Below, in pieces: positions 17,579 through 26,762 of a stretch of 49,930 nt of DNA. The notes under the pieces were generated by a model. The model was not told where the DNA came from and made no database searches. It worked only from the letters and a program-made list of their open reading frames with translations. Source of the stretch: Gallionella sp. Its GTDB lineage: Bacteria; Pseudomonadota; Gammaproteobacteria; Burkholderiales; Gallionellaceae. How positions within the stretch are numbered: the stretch's first letter is position 1; every line of letters starts with the position of its first letter. The position numbers and the translations under genes were made by a program. Location: contig JAJDNO010000061.1 of the NCBI GenBank assembly GCA_022340615.1, forward strand, positions 1-49,930, in the 5' to 3' direction.

Positions 17579-18048
17579 CAGTGCGTGGCAGGCGCGGTCC
17601 CGGGCTGAGGCTGCTGCTTCTGCTGCTGGTAGATCGAGTCGAAATTGACCGGGTTAAGCAGTACCGGCGAGAAACCGCCGCGCACCACCACATCGGAAAC
17701 AACTTCGCGCAGATAAGGGAACAGGATGTTCGGGCACATCACCGCCAGAATCGGTTCGAGTTCTTCGGTCGGCACGTTGCGTACCTGGAAAATTCCCGCC
17801 TCCTCGACCTCGACCAGAAACATTGTATTTTCGCCGACTTTTGCAGTGACAGTCGCCTTGACCAGCACCTCGAAAAGCCCTTCCTCGATCGAAGCGGCCT
17901 GGGTATGCAGCTGAATATCGACCTGCGGACTTTCCCGAGACAGAAAGATTTTCGGTGCGTGGGGAATTTCCAGCGAGAGATCCCGGACGTAGATTTTTTC
18001 CACATTAAATACAGGCTGGTTTTTTTCTGCTGCTGCTGCTTCGCTCAT
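17578..18048 (-). CDS. secB: Protein-export chaperone SecB
   Basis: 156 residues, against 155 in E. coli. Motifs include VEKIYVRDLSLEIPHAP, LFEVLVKATVTAKVG and MCPNILFPYLREVVSDVVVRGGF. It is a cytoplasmic tetramer that keeps precursor proteins unfolded and delivers them to SecA. The ATG at 18048 has AAGGA eight bases upstream; longer frames starting near 18150 run through the intergenic gap and grxC and are rejected. The C-terminal tail is rich in glutamine and proline. It lies 28 bases after grxC and overlaps the SH3 gene by one base. Confidence 0.97.
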   Translation of the reverse strand: MSEAAAAEKNQPVFNVEKIYVRDLSLEIPHAPKIFLSRESPQVDIQLHTQAASIEEGLFEVLVKATVTAKVGENTMFLVEVEEAGIFQVRNVPTEELEPILAVMCPNILFPYLREVVSDVVVRGGFSPVLLNPVNFDSIYQQQKQQPQPGTAPATH

Positions 18049-18076
18049 TTCGGTATCCTTGAATGTAATTGGGGGA

Positions 18077-18334
18077 TCAGGATTTCGCCAGCAGCGTATC
18101 GAGACCGCCATCCTGGTCAAGCTCTGCCAGATCGTCGAAACCTCCCACATGTACCCCGTTGATGAAAATCTGCGGAACGCTGCGCCGACCGGTCTTCTCG
18201 ATCATCGCGTCGCGCAATTCAGGTTGCAGATCGACGCGGATCTTTTCGATTTCACTGACACCCTTGCGGTTCAGCAGTTTCTCGGCACGAACACAATAGG
18301 GGCAAAACTCGGTGCAATACATCTGAACGGCCAT
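18077..18334 (-). CDS. grxC: Glutaredoxin 3
   Basis: 85 residues with the dithiol active site CPYC at 11-14, the cis-proline segment RRSVPQIFINGVHVGGFDDL and a typical C-terminal helix. It reduces protein and glutathione mixed disulfides in the cytoplasm with glutathione as donor. An additional cysteine (C7) precedes the active site. The start at 18334 gives the canonical N-terminus; upstream codons belong to the rhodanese gene. It is separated from that gene by only two bases, so the two are almost certainly co-transcribed. Confidence 0.97.
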   Translation of the reverse strand: MAVQMYCTEFCPYCVRAEKLLNRKGVSEIEKIRVDLQPELRDAMIEKTGRRSVPQIFINGVHVGGFDDLAELDQDGGLDTLLAKS

Positions 18335-18336
18335 GG

Positions 18337-18753
18337 CTATTTCTCCAGTGGCAAATGGTTTTTTTGCCAGGCAAGCACACCGCCGGCAAGATTGTAGGCC
18401 TGAGAGAATCCCTGCTTTGCCAGCAAAAAGCACGCAGTGCCGGAACGATTCCCGCTTCGACATACCACCACGATGGGTTGGTCCTTGTATTTTTCCAGTT
18501 CGCCCATGCGCTCCTTGAGCTTGCCCAGCGGGATGAATTTCGAGTTAAGCACGTGCCCTGCGTCGTATTCGCTCCGCTCACGCACATCCAGCACGATTGC
18601 ATCCTTGTGGTTGATCAGCTGCAATGCACCGGAGGTGTCCACCTCCTTCACTCCGCGAAAACGGTTTCCGAAAAACGACCACAACAGCATGGCGCCGCTG
18701 ATGAATGCGATCGTGATGGGAAGAATATTACTGATGACGAACTGCACTGGCAT
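18337..18753 (-). CDS. Membrane-anchored rhodanese-like sulfurtransferase (YibN type)
   Basis: 138 residues. An N-terminal membrane helix (about 7-28, ISNILPITIAFISGAMLLW) is followed by one rhodanese domain with the active loop CRSGNRSG (C98). It probably moves sulfane sulfur or handles thiol redox at the inner membrane. Two starts compete. The ATG at 18753 lies only one base after GGAG, while a GTG at 18747 has better spacing (7 bases) from the same AAGGAG. The start lies inside the end of the ligase gene. It begins the conserved rhodanese-grxC-secB-gpsA order. Confidence 0.9.
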   Translation of the reverse strand: MPVQFVISNILPITIAFISGAMLLWSFFGNRFRGVKEVDTSGALQLINHKDAIVLDVRERSEYDAGHVLNSKFIPLGKLKERMGELEKYKDQPIVVVCRSGNRSGTACFLLAKQGFSQAYNLAGGVLAWQKNHLPLEK

Positions 18754-20533
18754 GCTCCTTTTCTTTTTGATCCGCAAATTCTAACAGAGCCGAAAAATGG
18801 GCGGGGTCCTTCTCCGCCAGATCCGTCAGGAATTGATGCGCCTTCGCATCCCCCGGATACGACCAGACGGCCTGTTCCCACAGCTGTTCGGCCTGGGCCA
18901 GGTGTCCGCCCTGGGCCAGGAAAATCGCCTGACGATAAACCACCGGCGCAATCGGCAGGAAGCGCACCACGTTGTCGCCGAGAGCGATCTTTTGCTCGAT
19001 GCGGTCGTCATTCAATTCGGTGTAAGTAAACATGTACATTTCCGCGTAGGGCGACAATAGCGGCTGGTTGTATGCCGCGATCAGACCGGAACGGATAAGC
19101 GGGAAAGTCGATGCAATATTTGCGGAAGCCGATCGCAGCGCAAGGGTGTTTTTCAAATGCTGATAGCCGCTGCGCAACTGCAGCAGCATCACCAGACCGA
19201 GCAGAAGAATGGCTAACGTCGCCAGGCGGCCGATATTGCGCAATTCAAGACGGTAGTGCTTTTCATCAAATGCACCCAGCAGGACTGCCGCGACGCCGAT
19301 GAAGTAGGCATACCACAGCGGGTATTCGAGCAGGCTGTGGATGGCCAGCACACCCAGCATTGAATAACCCCACCAATGCGCCCCGCTGAATGTTACACGC
19401 CGGATGCCGTGCAGCCAGATCCCCAGCGGGACCAGCAATGCCAGCAAACCCGGTATGCCGGCAACCGCAGCCATCTGAAAAACCAGGTTATGCGCGTTGT
19501 TGTACAAACCTGAAATATTGGTCGCCTTCAGCTGCGGCAGCAACTGGAAGTGATGCCAGGCGAATTGCCCGAAGCCGATTCCCAGCAACGGGTTCTGGAT
19601 AAACATCAGAAATGCCTCGTGCCACAAGTACAGGCGGATGCTGCCGCCGGTATCCCCGCCCCCGTTAGAGGCCAGCAGCCTCTGCACGGTGTTTGTACCG
19701 TGTCCAGCCCCTGCCATGAAGTGCATCTGCACCAGCAGGTGCATCAGTCCGAACCCGACAACCAGCAGCGCGCTGTAGCGCAGCAACGGTTTCATGCTCG
19801 TCTCGCGCCGCGCCATCCACCACGCGACAAAGATCATCAGCACAAGATATAGCCAGGTGCTGCGCGAACCGCTCAGCGTCATCGCAAACAGCAACGGCAT
19901 TGACAGCAAGATCGCATAAACCGGTCTGATCATGCGTTGCTGGAACAGCAAACCCAGCGAGGCCAAACCCAGCGCGATGTAATCGGCGAAGTGGTTGGGC
20001 TGTGCAAGATTTCCGTATATGCCGCCCGCAAGATCCCGTGCAATCACCGGGTCAAGGAAGGTATGCCACTGGAAATGCTGCAACACGCCGATCAAGGCAT
20101 TCAGTTCCGCGCCGGTCAGCAGGAATATCGCCAGGGCCGGCGCCAGTCTTTCCAGCCCGAAGTATTCGCGCAACCGGGCGCCCAGCACCATCAATAAGGC
20201 TGCAAACAGGAAATACAGCGCATATAGCAATGCCTGGTTGAAATAAGCGACTTTGCCCAGCACCAATTGCAGCAGCAGCACTACGATCATCGCTGCAGGA
20301 AGCTGCGCAATGCGGGGAATCTCGGCGCGTTGCCAGAACTCGCGGCCGACCAGCAGAGTAAGCGCGAGCACCCCCAGAATCGCGCTCCACCATTCCTGGT
20401 CAAACGAAGTTAGTGGATTTTCATGGCGATAATGCAGAAATGGAAAAGACCACATCAACCCGACCAGAATCAGGCTGATGCGCGCCCAAAGATTGCCTGA
20501 CGGTCGGTTGGACAGGGAGGGTTTGTTCAGCAC
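18728..20533 (-). CDS. O-antigen ligase / protein O-oligosaccharyltransferase-like membrane protein (Wzy_C and Wzy_C_2)
   Basis: About 601 residues with roughly 12 membrane segments up to residue 450. They include the Wzy_C core (SGSRSTWLYLVLMIFVAWW) and a large periplasmic loop with NPLLGIGFGQFAWHH and NNAHNLVFQMAAVAGIPG. A soluble C-terminal region (LLSPYAEMYMFTYTELN, then TPR-like helices) matches the Wzy_C_2 type found in PglL and pilin O-glycosyltransferases. It likely transfers lipid-linked glycan to pilin-like proteins or lipid A in the periplasm. The start is uncertain: a GTG at 20533 overlaps the DUF2892 stop, and a TTG at 20581 would extend it. Its 3' end overlaps the rhodanese start by 26 bases. 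Confidence 0.82.
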   Translation of the reverse strand: MLNKPSLSNRPSGNLWARISLILVGLMWSFPFLHYRHENPLTSFDQEWWSAILGVLALTLLVGREFWQRAEIPRIAQLPAAMIVVLLLQLVLGKVAYFNQALLYALYFLFAALLMVLGARLREYFGLERLAPALAIFLLTGAELNALIGVLQHFQWHTFLDPVIARDLAGGIYGNLAQPNHFADYIALGLASLGLLFQQRMIRPVYAILLSMPLLFAMTLSGSRSTWLYLVLMIFVAWWMARRETSMKPLLRYSALLVVGFGLMHLLVQMHFMAGAGHGTNTVQRLLASNGGGDTGGSIRLYLWHEAFLMFIQNPLLGIGFGQFAWHHFQLLPQLKATNISGLYNNAHNLVFQMAAVAGIPGLLALLVPLGIWLHGIRRVTFSGAHWWGYSMLGVLAIHSLLEYPLWYAYFIGVAAVLLGAFDEKHYRLELRNIGRLATLAILLLGLVMLLQLRSGYQHLKNTLALRSASANIASTFPLIRSGLIAAYNQPLLSPYAEMYMFTYTELNDDRIEQKIALGDNVVRFLPIAPVVYRQAIFLAQGGHLAQAEQLWEQAVWSYPGDAKAHQFLTDLAEKDPAHFSALLEFADQKEKEHASAVRHQ

Positions 20534-20739
20534 GAACCGCTTTTTACGCCGAACTTGGCAAGAATATTGTTCAGAGGACAAAACCGGGTGAAGCCGCTCT
20601 GGAACAGGTTCAATCCGACAAAGGCGGTGAAGAACAGAAAGTATTTGCTCACAAACACCGGACTGGCCTCGGCGCCCAGCGCCAGTGAAAGCATTACAAA
20701 CGAACCTGCGACAATACGGACGATGCGTTCTGAATTCAT
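20527..20739 (-). CDS. DUF2892 (YgaP-type transmembrane) protein
   Basis: 70 residues. The pattern NSERIVRIVAGSFVMLSLAL, a second hydrophobic segment (FLFFTAFVGLNLFQSGFTRF) and the ending FCPLNNILAKFGVKSGSC match the DUF2892 family. It is the same two-helix hairpin that anchors the YgaP rhodanese of E. coli. Two cysteines near the C-terminus (C54 and C70) could carry sulfur or be oxidised. It has no rhodanese domain of its own, but a membrane rhodanese lies two genes downstream, so a shared sulfur-handling role is a reasonable guess. Its stop overlaps the GTG start of the ligase. Confidence 0.85.
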   Translation of the reverse strand: MNSERIVRIVAGSFVMLSLALGAEASPVFVSKYFLFFTAFVGLNLFQSGFTRFCPLNNILAKFGVKSGSC

Positions 20740-20776
20740 GAGTTGAAGCTCCTTGAGGTTATAAATGGATCGGATT

Positions 20777-20930
20777 TTACTGGAATTTTTTGTAAAGCGT
20801 TGTTGCGTAATACAGTACTGCCAGTGTCAGCATGGTGAATAACCAGTATGCCGAACATCAATGAAATGGCCAAGCCATTGAATATCGGGGCTTCCGACAT
20901 GAACAATGCACCCGGCAGCACCGGACCAAA
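20777..20930 (-). pseudogene. Remnant of an RND efflux transporter C-terminus
   Basis: Read on the minus strand, one frame gives SEAPIFNGLAISLMFGILV, matching the last transmembrane region of AcrB-type pumps (normally DPIFQGLAISLLFGLL). A frame change then continues as TMLTLAVLYYATTLYKKFQ and a TAA at 20777-20779, matching the usual STLLTLVVIPVLYY ending. The frame shift and the missing residues around the VIP position show decay. Nothing upstream, up to the pyrD stop at 21122, resembles the rest of the pump, so most of the gene has been deleted. Combined with 20740-20776 and 20931-21121 this fills the 382-base gap between DUF2892 and pyrD; the rest of that gap shows no gene. Confidence 0.7.
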
Positions 20931-21121
20931 ATTTATATCGCTTTTCAATGCACTTACCCGCAATGAATCAGCAATATCATAATTTGCTAATATATCATAG
21001 AAACCGCTTTCCGGTATCGCCCCCATCCTTTTCAAGCATTTGTTTAATTAGACTGTACGGAATACCGGATATTCGGCTGATTCGCACCGGAAACCGGGGC
21101 AGACTCCTATTCAGGCCGAAT

Positions 21122-22138
21122 TCAGATTGCGCGAATTGCCGCGCAACTCTCGCTGACCAGCGCCGGGCCGCGATAGATCAGACCGCTGTATAACTGCACC
21201 AGCGATGCGCCTGCCCGGATTTTTTCTGCGGCATCCGGGCCGCTCAGGATACCTCCCGCGCCGATGATCGGTACAGCACCCTGCAAATCGGCGGCGAGTT
21301 GGTGGATAACGGCAGTGGATTTGTCGCGTAGCGGGGCGCCGCTCAGGCCCCCGATTTCAGAGCCATGCGGCAGGTTTTCAACACCCTCGCGCGACAGCGT
21401 GGTGTTGGTCGCGATCACGCCATCGATCCGGTGCCGCATCAGCAGCCCGGCAATCCGGGCAATTTGCCCGGTTTCGATGTCCGGGGCGATCTTCAGTGCA
21501 ATCGGCACATATTTGCCGTGTTTATCTGACAGCACCTGCTGTTCGTTCTTGATCCGGATCAGCAAATCATTCAGCGCGTCTTCCTCCTGCAGCTGCCGCA
21601 GATTTTTGGTGTTGGGCGAGGAGATGTTCACGGTGATGTAACTGGCTTGTGCGTAAACCTTGCGCAGGCAAACCAGATAGTCGTCAGCCGCATTCGCAAT
21701 CGCCGTGCTTGCGTTTTTTCCGATGTTAATGCCTAGTATGCCGCGATAATCGGCGCGCTTGACGTTCTCGACCAACCTGTCCACACCTTCATTGTTGAAA
21801 CCCATGCGATTGATGATCGCGCCGGCCAGCGGCAGGCGGAACAGGCGCGGCTTCGGATTGCCGGGCTGGGGCAGCGGGGTGACTGTGCCGATTTCGATGA
21901 AACCGAAACCGAGTGCCGCCAGCCCGTCGATGTATTCGCCGTTCTTGTCGAGGCCTGCGGCGAGACCGACCGGGTTCGGGAAATCCAGTCCCATCACCGA
22001 GCGCGGGTCACTGGCCGGATGTCGCCCGATGGTGCTGCCCAGGCCCAGTGAACTCACCAGATTAAGGCTGGCAAGGGTAATATGGTGCGCCGTTTCAGGC
22101 TCGAGACGGAACAACGCGGAACGCAACATGCGATACAT
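21122..22138 (-). CDS. pyrD: Dihydroorotate dehydrogenase (quinone), class 2
   Basis: 338 residues, with the class 2 N-terminal amphipathic helix ([20 protein letters not shown]) that docks the enzyme on the inner membrane and takes quinone. The FMN barrel carries [39 protein letters not shown] with the catalytic serine, and [12 protein letters not shown]. It oxidises dihydroorotate to orotate in pyrimidine synthesis and passes electrons to ubiquinone. It is followed upstream on the same strand by ate and aat with a 34-base gap. Confidence 0.98.
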   Translation of the reverse strand: MYRMLRSALFRLEPETAHHITLASLNLVSSLGLGSTIGRHPASDPRSVMGLDFPNPVGLAAGLDKNGEYIDGLAALGFGFIEIGTVTPLPQPGNPKPRLFRLPLAGAIINRMGFNNEGVDRLVENVKRADYRGILGINIGKNASTAIANAADDYLVCLRKVYAQASYITVNISSPNTKNLRQLQEEDALNDLLIRIKNEQQVLSDKHGKYVPIALKIAPDIETGQIARIAGLLMRHRIDGVIATNTTLSREGVENLPHGSEIGGLSGAPLRDKSTAVIHQLAADLQGAVPIIGAGGILSGPDAAEKIRAGASLVQLYSGLIYRGPALVSESCAAIRAI

Positions 22139-22172
22139 GGCTAGCCTTCCCTGCCGGGAGTGCAGATTATTT

Positions 22173-22982
22173 TCATGTAGCGTCCCGATCGCAGTCCGCA
22201 GCGTCTAGCCCAACCCGTTCCGAACCTTCAGGGATAACGGAAGAGTTGTTAGCCGCCGGCTTGGCAAGCAGTCGCCATTCGCCGTCCAGCAGGCCTTGTG
22301 CGGGCTGATACTGGGTCTTGTAAGCCATCTTTTGGCTGTTTTCGATCCAGTAGCCCAGATAGACGAAATCGAGATCCAGTTTCCGGCATAACTCTATTTG
22401 CCATAGCACGTTGTAAATCCCAAAACAGGCACGGGGCAGATCCGGTTCGAAGAAGGTATACACCGAAGACAGGCCGTCACTGAGCAGGTCGATCACACTG
22501 ACCATGCGCAGCAAACCCTGGTCGCGGAATTCGACCAGCACTGAATCGACATGGCTCAGCAACAGGAAATTCTGGTATGACTCGTGGTCATCCTTGTCCA
22601 TGCCGCCGTCTTTGTGCCGGCTACGCTGATAGCGCTGATAGAGTTCGTAATATTCTGCCTTGTCCTTTAGCGGATGGAGCGTGGCCTCAAGTTGCGCATG
22701 CTGCTTCCATGCGCGACGCTGTGAGCGATTTGCGGTGAACTGCTTTGCCATGATGCGCAGCGGAACACAGGCGCGGCAGCTATCGCAATATGGCCGGTAG
22801 GTATAGGAGCCGCTGCGGCGGAAGCCGCGCTGCACCAGTTCAGAATATACCGGCGTGCTGATCAGCAAAGCAGGCGTGGCAACCTGAGAACGCGCCTGCA
22901 GATCTGCAAGGTAGCTGCACGGATAGGGCGCGGTCAGATAATAATGCAGCGCAGAAATCGGAATGTCGTTAAGCAGGCTCAT
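22173..22982 (-). CDS. ate: Leucyl/aspartate-glutamate arginyltransferase-family protein (Bpt/Ate)
   Basis: 269 residues. The N-terminal cysteine cluster [15 protein letters not shown] and [14 protein letters not shown] identify the bacterial protein transferase (Bpt, also called Ate). It adds leucine from Leu-tRNA to proteins starting with Asp or Glu, making them substrates for ClpS-ClpAP. The C-terminal domain holds the GNAT-like fold ([25 protein letters not shown]). Its ATG overlaps the aat stop by four bases (ATGA), so the two N-degron transferases are co-translated. Confidence 0.95.
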   Translation of the reverse strand: MSLLNDIPISALHYYLTAPYPCSYLADLQARSQVATPALLISTPVYSELVQRGFRRSGSYTYRPYCDSCRACVPLRIMAKQFTANRSQRRAWKQHAQLEATLHPLKDKAEYYELYQRYQRSRHKDGGMDKDDHESYQNFLLLSHVDSVLVEFRDQGLLRMVSVIDLLSDGLSSVYTFFEPDLPRACFGIYNVLWQIELCRKLDLDFVYLGYWIENSQKMAYKTQYQPAQGLLDGEWRLLAKPAANNSSVIPEGSERVGLDAADCDRDAT

Positions 22983-23701
22983 CTAAACAGATCGCGATCA
23001 AATTGCCAGGCCGTCTGGTGGCCCGGGGAAAACCTTTCGTTTGCCGGCGTACAGTGTATCAATTCTTTCAGCCTTGCAATAAATTCACTACGAGGAATTT
23101 CCCTGGCGCCGAGGGACGCAAGATGGGGCGTGTTCATCTGGCAATCGATCATACCAAACTGCCAGCGTTCCAGTTGTCTGGCGAGATGGGCCAGTGCGAT
23201 CTTGGACGCGTTGCTGGCGAGGCTGAACATAGATTCCCCGTAGAACATCCTGCCGATGCTGACGCCATAGAGACCGCCCACCAGCCTGTCTCCCTCCCAG
23301 GTCTCCACCGAATGTGCATACCCCATCCGGTGCAATTCGCAATAAGCGGCTATCATGTCTTCGCCTATCCAGGTCCCGGACTGCGCTTCACGCGGCGCGG
23401 CACAGCAACGCATTACCTGTTCAAACGACGTATCGCAGCGCACTTCAATGGCGCCATTGCGCAAAGTTCTGGAGAGCGACCTGGAAATCCTGAACTCACT
23501 GGGGATCAGCACCATACGCGGGTCCGGACTCCACCACAGCACCGGCTCGCCTGGATTGAACCACGGGAATATCCCCTGGCAATATGCTTCCAGCACCCTA
23601 TGAGCATTCAGCTCGCCGCCTGCAGCCAGCAAACCATTCGGTGATACAAGCGCGGATTCAACCGGCGGGAAAGGGGTATCGCGTGCCAACCATGGAATCA
23701 T
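22979..23701 (-). CDS. aat: Leucyl/phenylalanyl-tRNA--protein transferase
   Basis: 240 residues from the chosen start. The family signatures [42 protein letters not shown] and [19 protein letters not shown] are all present. It transfers Leu or Phe to proteins with N-terminal Arg, Lys or Met, marking them for ClpS-ClpAP degradation. The start at 23701 begins with MIPWL and sits five bases after GGAG; an extended start at 23758 is less likely. It diverges from the 509-residue unknown gene across 84 bases. Confidence 0.97.
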   Translation of the reverse strand: MIPWLARDTPFPPVESALVSPNGLLAAGGELNAHRVLEAYCQGIFPWFNPGEPVLWWSPDPRMVLIPSEFRISRSLSRTLRNGAIEVRCDTSFEQVMRCCAAPREAQSGTWIGEDMIAAYCELHRMGYAHSVETWEGDRLVGGLYGVSIGRMFYGESMFSLASNASKIALAHLARQLERWQFGMIDCQMNTPHLASLGAREIPRSEFIARLKELIHCTPANERFSPGHQTAWQFDRDLFR

Positions 23702-23785
23702 CATTGCTCCCCAAACATCTGGTCTTTGAAGGTAATTTGTGGTTATATTGCCATGCATAATTGAATTGGGCTTAAGGGGCAGCGA

Positions 23786-25315
23786 ATGTTATCGGTGATA
23801 TTTGGGAAGAAGTCTGATCATCCCCTGGCGGATATCAAATCCGCACAGGCTTTGCTCGAAAATCTTCCCAAAAATGACGCATACAAGTCTCTGATGGAGT
23901 TGACGGACCTGGTTGAGTCGGTGACCGAACAGTACGACTTCAAGATCGACCACCAGTTTGCCGTGCTGCGCATGATAGACGAAGCTGCCCTGCCCTATGC
24001 ACGGAAACTGTCCCGCGAATATTTTACACCGTTCGAAATCAACAAATTTCAGGAAAACCGTCTCTGGTCGCTGCTGGTCAATTATTATCGCCACTCTTCG
24101 AATGCCTATCTCGATGTGTTCAATCGCTTCTGCAACGCCGACAAGGGCAGCAGCACCATCCGGATTCAAGTCCCCCTGCTTACCGCGAGAGGTATATACG
24201 CGCTGATCTGCAAACTGAAATTCATCAGCGCCCGCTATGGGCAGGTCGACAAAGATATCTGGGCCAATCTGGCACTGCTGTATAAACATGCCGAACAACT
24301 GCAATATCTGGATACGCAGGTGAAACTGTATCCCGTGATGCCGGGCAAAACCTCGGTAAAATGCGAGATGGGGGGCTTGATGGTCTGGTACGACAGCGGA
24401 TTGAGCACGTTGAGCCCGTTATACATTCATCTGGTTGAGCGCATCGTCGCGAATTATTGTTCGGACATAGATATACGCCCGGAAGTAGACAGGGATTCCC
24501 GGCTCTGCTTCAACCTGAGCAGCCCCGTCGAACCGACCAGGATCAACATGGACGCCACGACACATCCGGCCCTGCGTTTCATCTGCATGCCGGCGCTGCA
24601 GGGCAGGATGGAAGAACTGATGAAGATACTGAAAAAGAATATTGTTCCTGACGGCCTTGCCCTGGGTGGAAACTATGAGGCAGAAGTCGTCAGGAATGCG
24701 GTCCAGCACCTCCTGACCTATCTGGTCGCACCCCCGGTGAGGCGCAATGCCCGGCGCATGGCAAATGTTACCCTGAATGTGGTTAACGGGTTTGACCAGG
24801 TGGTTGGGCACTCGAATCCGGCCCAGTATAACCTTGGCAGTCCAGCTTCCTGGGTCACCGAGGAAATCAGTGTCGGAGGCTTCAGCAGCGCCCTGCCCCC
24901 CGGAAGCGATGGGGTCGGCATTGGCAGTCTGCTCGGGATACAGCCCGAAGGCGTGTCCCATTGGGGGGTGGCGGTGGTACGTCGGCTGTTGCGCGATGAA
25001 GCGAACCAGATGCACGCGGGCGCGGAAATTCTTGCCAACAACGTCGCCTGCGTAAACCTCAGCTTCAACGGCAGCGGGCCCGGCTATGAACAGACGGCAC
25101 TCTGGCTTTATCCCAAACAGGGAGAATTGTCCGGCGGGACTCAGTTATTGCTGATGAAGGCGGACACTTTTTCTTCCACTCAGAGCCTGAAAGTTCAACT
25201 GGATAATAAAAATTACCTGCTGATTCCCAGCGGATTGAAGGAACAAGGGCTTGATTATGACCTGGCAAAATTCAAGGTCATCGAACAGGAAACCGACACA
25301 GAATCCGTAATTTGA
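23786..25315 (+). CDS. Conserved protein of unknown function with possible degenerate PilZ-like domain
   Basis: 509 residues, soluble, with no signal peptide or membrane segment. An all-helical N-terminal half runs to about residue 300. Near 319-324 it has RRNARR, and at 360-365 EISVGG. That matches the spacing and most of the PilZ signature (RxxxR, then D/NxSxxG) except for E instead of D/N, and is followed by beta-rich sequence ([15 protein letters not shown]). If real, it would bind cyclic di-GMP; this is inference. A good AAGGGG ribosome site is present. I do not recognise a named family. It lies between the N-degron genes and the esterase. Confidence 0.8.
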   Translation: MLSVIFGKKSDHPLADIKSAQALLENLPKNDAYKSLMELTDLVESVTEQYDFKIDHQFAVLRMIDEAALPYARKLSREYFTPFEINKFQENRLWSLLVNYYRHSSNAYLDVFNRFCNADKGSSTIRIQVPLLTARGIYALICKLKFISARYGQVDKDIWANLALLYKHAEQLQYLDTQVKLYPVMPGKTSVKCEMGGLMVWYDSGLSTLSPLYIHLVERIVANYCSDIDIRPEVDRDSRLCFNLSSPVEPTRINMDATTHPALRFICMPALQGRMEELMKILKKNIVPDGLALGGNYEAEVVRNAVQHLLTYLVAPPVRRNARRMANVTLNVVNGFDQVVGHSNPAQYNLGSPASWVTEEISVGGFSSALPPGSDGVGIGSLLGIQPEGVSHWGVAVVRRLLRDEANQMHAGAEILANNVACVNLSFNGSGPGYEQTALWLYPKQGELSGGTQLLLMKADTFSSTQSLKVQLDNKNYLLIPSGLKEQGLDYDLAKFKVIEQETDTESVI

Positions 25316-25319
25316 CCGG

Positions 25320-26009
25320 TCAGGCTGATCGCCCCTGCATTGTTTCCTGGCGGATTTGGCGAGTCAGCCAATCACCGATATCGCGCAGCTCTTCATCGCA
25401 CACCGAATGCGGCATGGGGTATTCATGCCATTCAACTGTATAACCCAGTCGCAACAGCGCATCCCTTGAGTTCTGCCCCAGTGCGCAGGGTATCACCGGA
25501 TCGCTGCGTCCGTGTGCCATGAATATCGGCGTATTCCGGGTTGCTGCCAGCGCCTCGCCAGCCGCGCTGTCGGCCAGTGGGAGATAGGTCGACAGCGCCA
25601 GCACTCCTCCAAGCGCAACGGTCTGGCGCATTGCGGTATGCAGCGCCACGGCGCCCCCCTGTGAAAAGCCCGCCAGATAGATGTTCTCCTGCGCAATGCC
25701 CTGTTCCACTTCCAGGGCGACCAGTTCCTCGATCAGGGATTGCGACGCGCGTATACCGTCCGCGTCCTGCCTGGCTTCGATATCCGGAGCGGCGATGTCG
25801 TACCATGCCCGCATCACCATTCCGCCATTGATGGTTACCGGCAACAGTGGCGCATCGGGAAAGATGTAGCGCACCGGAACCGGCAGCTGCAGCTGGTCCG
25901 CGATGGGCGCGAAATCCGAGCCGTCCGCGCCCAGCCCATGCAGCCAGACGATGCTGTGCCTCGGATTACTGCCCGATTCGTAGGTGCGATGCGAAAGCGT
26001 GGTGCGCAT
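25320..26009 (-). CDS. Carboxylesterase/phospholipase, alpha/beta hydrolase
   Basis: 229 residues. It belongs to the phospholipase/carboxylesterase (abhydrolase_2) family. The oxyanion segment WLHGLGADGSDF, the nucleophile in GFSQGG (S116), the acid in HGRSDPVIP (D170) and the base in PMPHSVC (H201) are all present, so it should be active. Substrates are usually short acyl esters or lysophospholipids; thioester cleavage is possible. No signal peptide is seen, so it is cytoplasmic. It is four bases from the stop of the convergent 509-residue gene and eight bases downstream of yjgA on the same strand. Confidence 0.92.
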   Translation of the reverse strand: MRTTLSHRTYESGSNPRHSIVWLHGLGADGSDFAPIADQLQLPVPVRYIFPDAPLLPVTINGGMVMRAWYDIAAPDIEARQDADGIRASQSLIEELVALEVEQGIAQENIYLAGFSQGGAVALHTAMRQTVALGGVLALSTYLPLADSAAGEALAATRNTPIFMAHGRSDPVIPCALGQNSRDALLRLGYTVEWHEYPMPHSVCDEELRDIGDWLTRQIRQETMQGRSA

Positions 26010-26017
26010 ACGGATGG

Positions 26018-26683
26018 TTATTCCTGCTCGGGAATGATCTCGCGCAGCACCTGGAATATCTCGCGATAATTCTTCGGCGGCTTTTGCATCTCCAATTCCC
26101 GTTGTGCGTTGCGTATCAGCGCACGCAGTCGTTGCGCATCGGCCTGTGGATAGTCAGATAGCAATTCGGTAAGCGCGTCATCGCTCTGCAGCAGCCGGTC
26201 GCGCCAGCGTTCCAGACGGTGCATGTAGGCGACATGATGTTGCGACTTTCCCTTCCAAGCATCCAGTTTGGCGAGTATCGGTGCCGGATCGATATCGCGC
26301 ATCAGTTTGCCGATGTACTGGATCTGGCGGCGCTGCGCACCGAACTTGTTGATGCTCTTCATTTCGCGCAGCGCGTCCCGCAGGTTGTCGGGAATGTCCA
26401 GCTGGGCGATCTGATCCCTGCCCAGTTCGGTCAATTCCTTGCCGAGATCGCGCAACTCGTGCATCTGCTTCTTGATTCTGGTTTTGCTGGGCGGCAGTTC
26501 TTCCACTACATCGTCCGCTGCATGCTGGCTGTGCAGACCGCGGCCGCGGGAACTGTCCGCATTGCGCGATTCATGACGTGCATGCGGCCGGATGACTTCT
26601 ACGCCGTCGTCGTCGTGCTCGTCGTCTCCGAGATCGACATGCAGCGGCTGGTTTTCGCCGCGGTCTTTGTGGTGTGTATTCAT
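26018..26683 (-). CDS. darP: Ribosome-associated protein YjgA/DarP (DUF615)
   Basis: 221 residues, slightly long for the family because of a charged N-terminal extension rich in Asp, His and Glu (DLGDDEHDDDGVEV). The core starts at about residue 65 with PPSKTRIKKQMHELRDLGKELTEL and contains DALREMKSINKFGAQRRQIQYIGKLMRDID, which is typical. YjgA binds late 50S ribosomal precursors and helps assembly. It diverges from pmbA, a pairing common in proteobacteria (yjgA-pmbA). Confidence 0.95.
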   Translation of the reverse strand: MNTHHKDRGENQPLHVDLGDDEHDDDGVEVIRPHARHESRNADSSRGRGLHSQHAADDVVEELPPSKTRIKKQMHELRDLGKELTELGRDQIAQLDIPDNLRDALREMKSINKFGAQRRQIQYIGKLMRDIDPAPILAKLDAWKGKSQHHVAYMHRLERWRDRLLQSDDALTELLSDYPQADAQRLRALIRNAQRELEMQKPPKNYREIFQVLREIIPEQE

Positions 26684-26762
26684 GATTGTTGGGATGACCG
26701 GGGTTAATGTGCCGGAGGGATGCTGCTATGATAGCGCTTTTCGCAGATCAACCGCTGAGCTT

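Noticed and set aside
20736..21035. A 99-residue minus-strand frame between DUF2892 and pyrD as an intact gene
   Set aside because: Its middle part matches an RND transporter tail that continues in another frame, so it is treated as a remnant.
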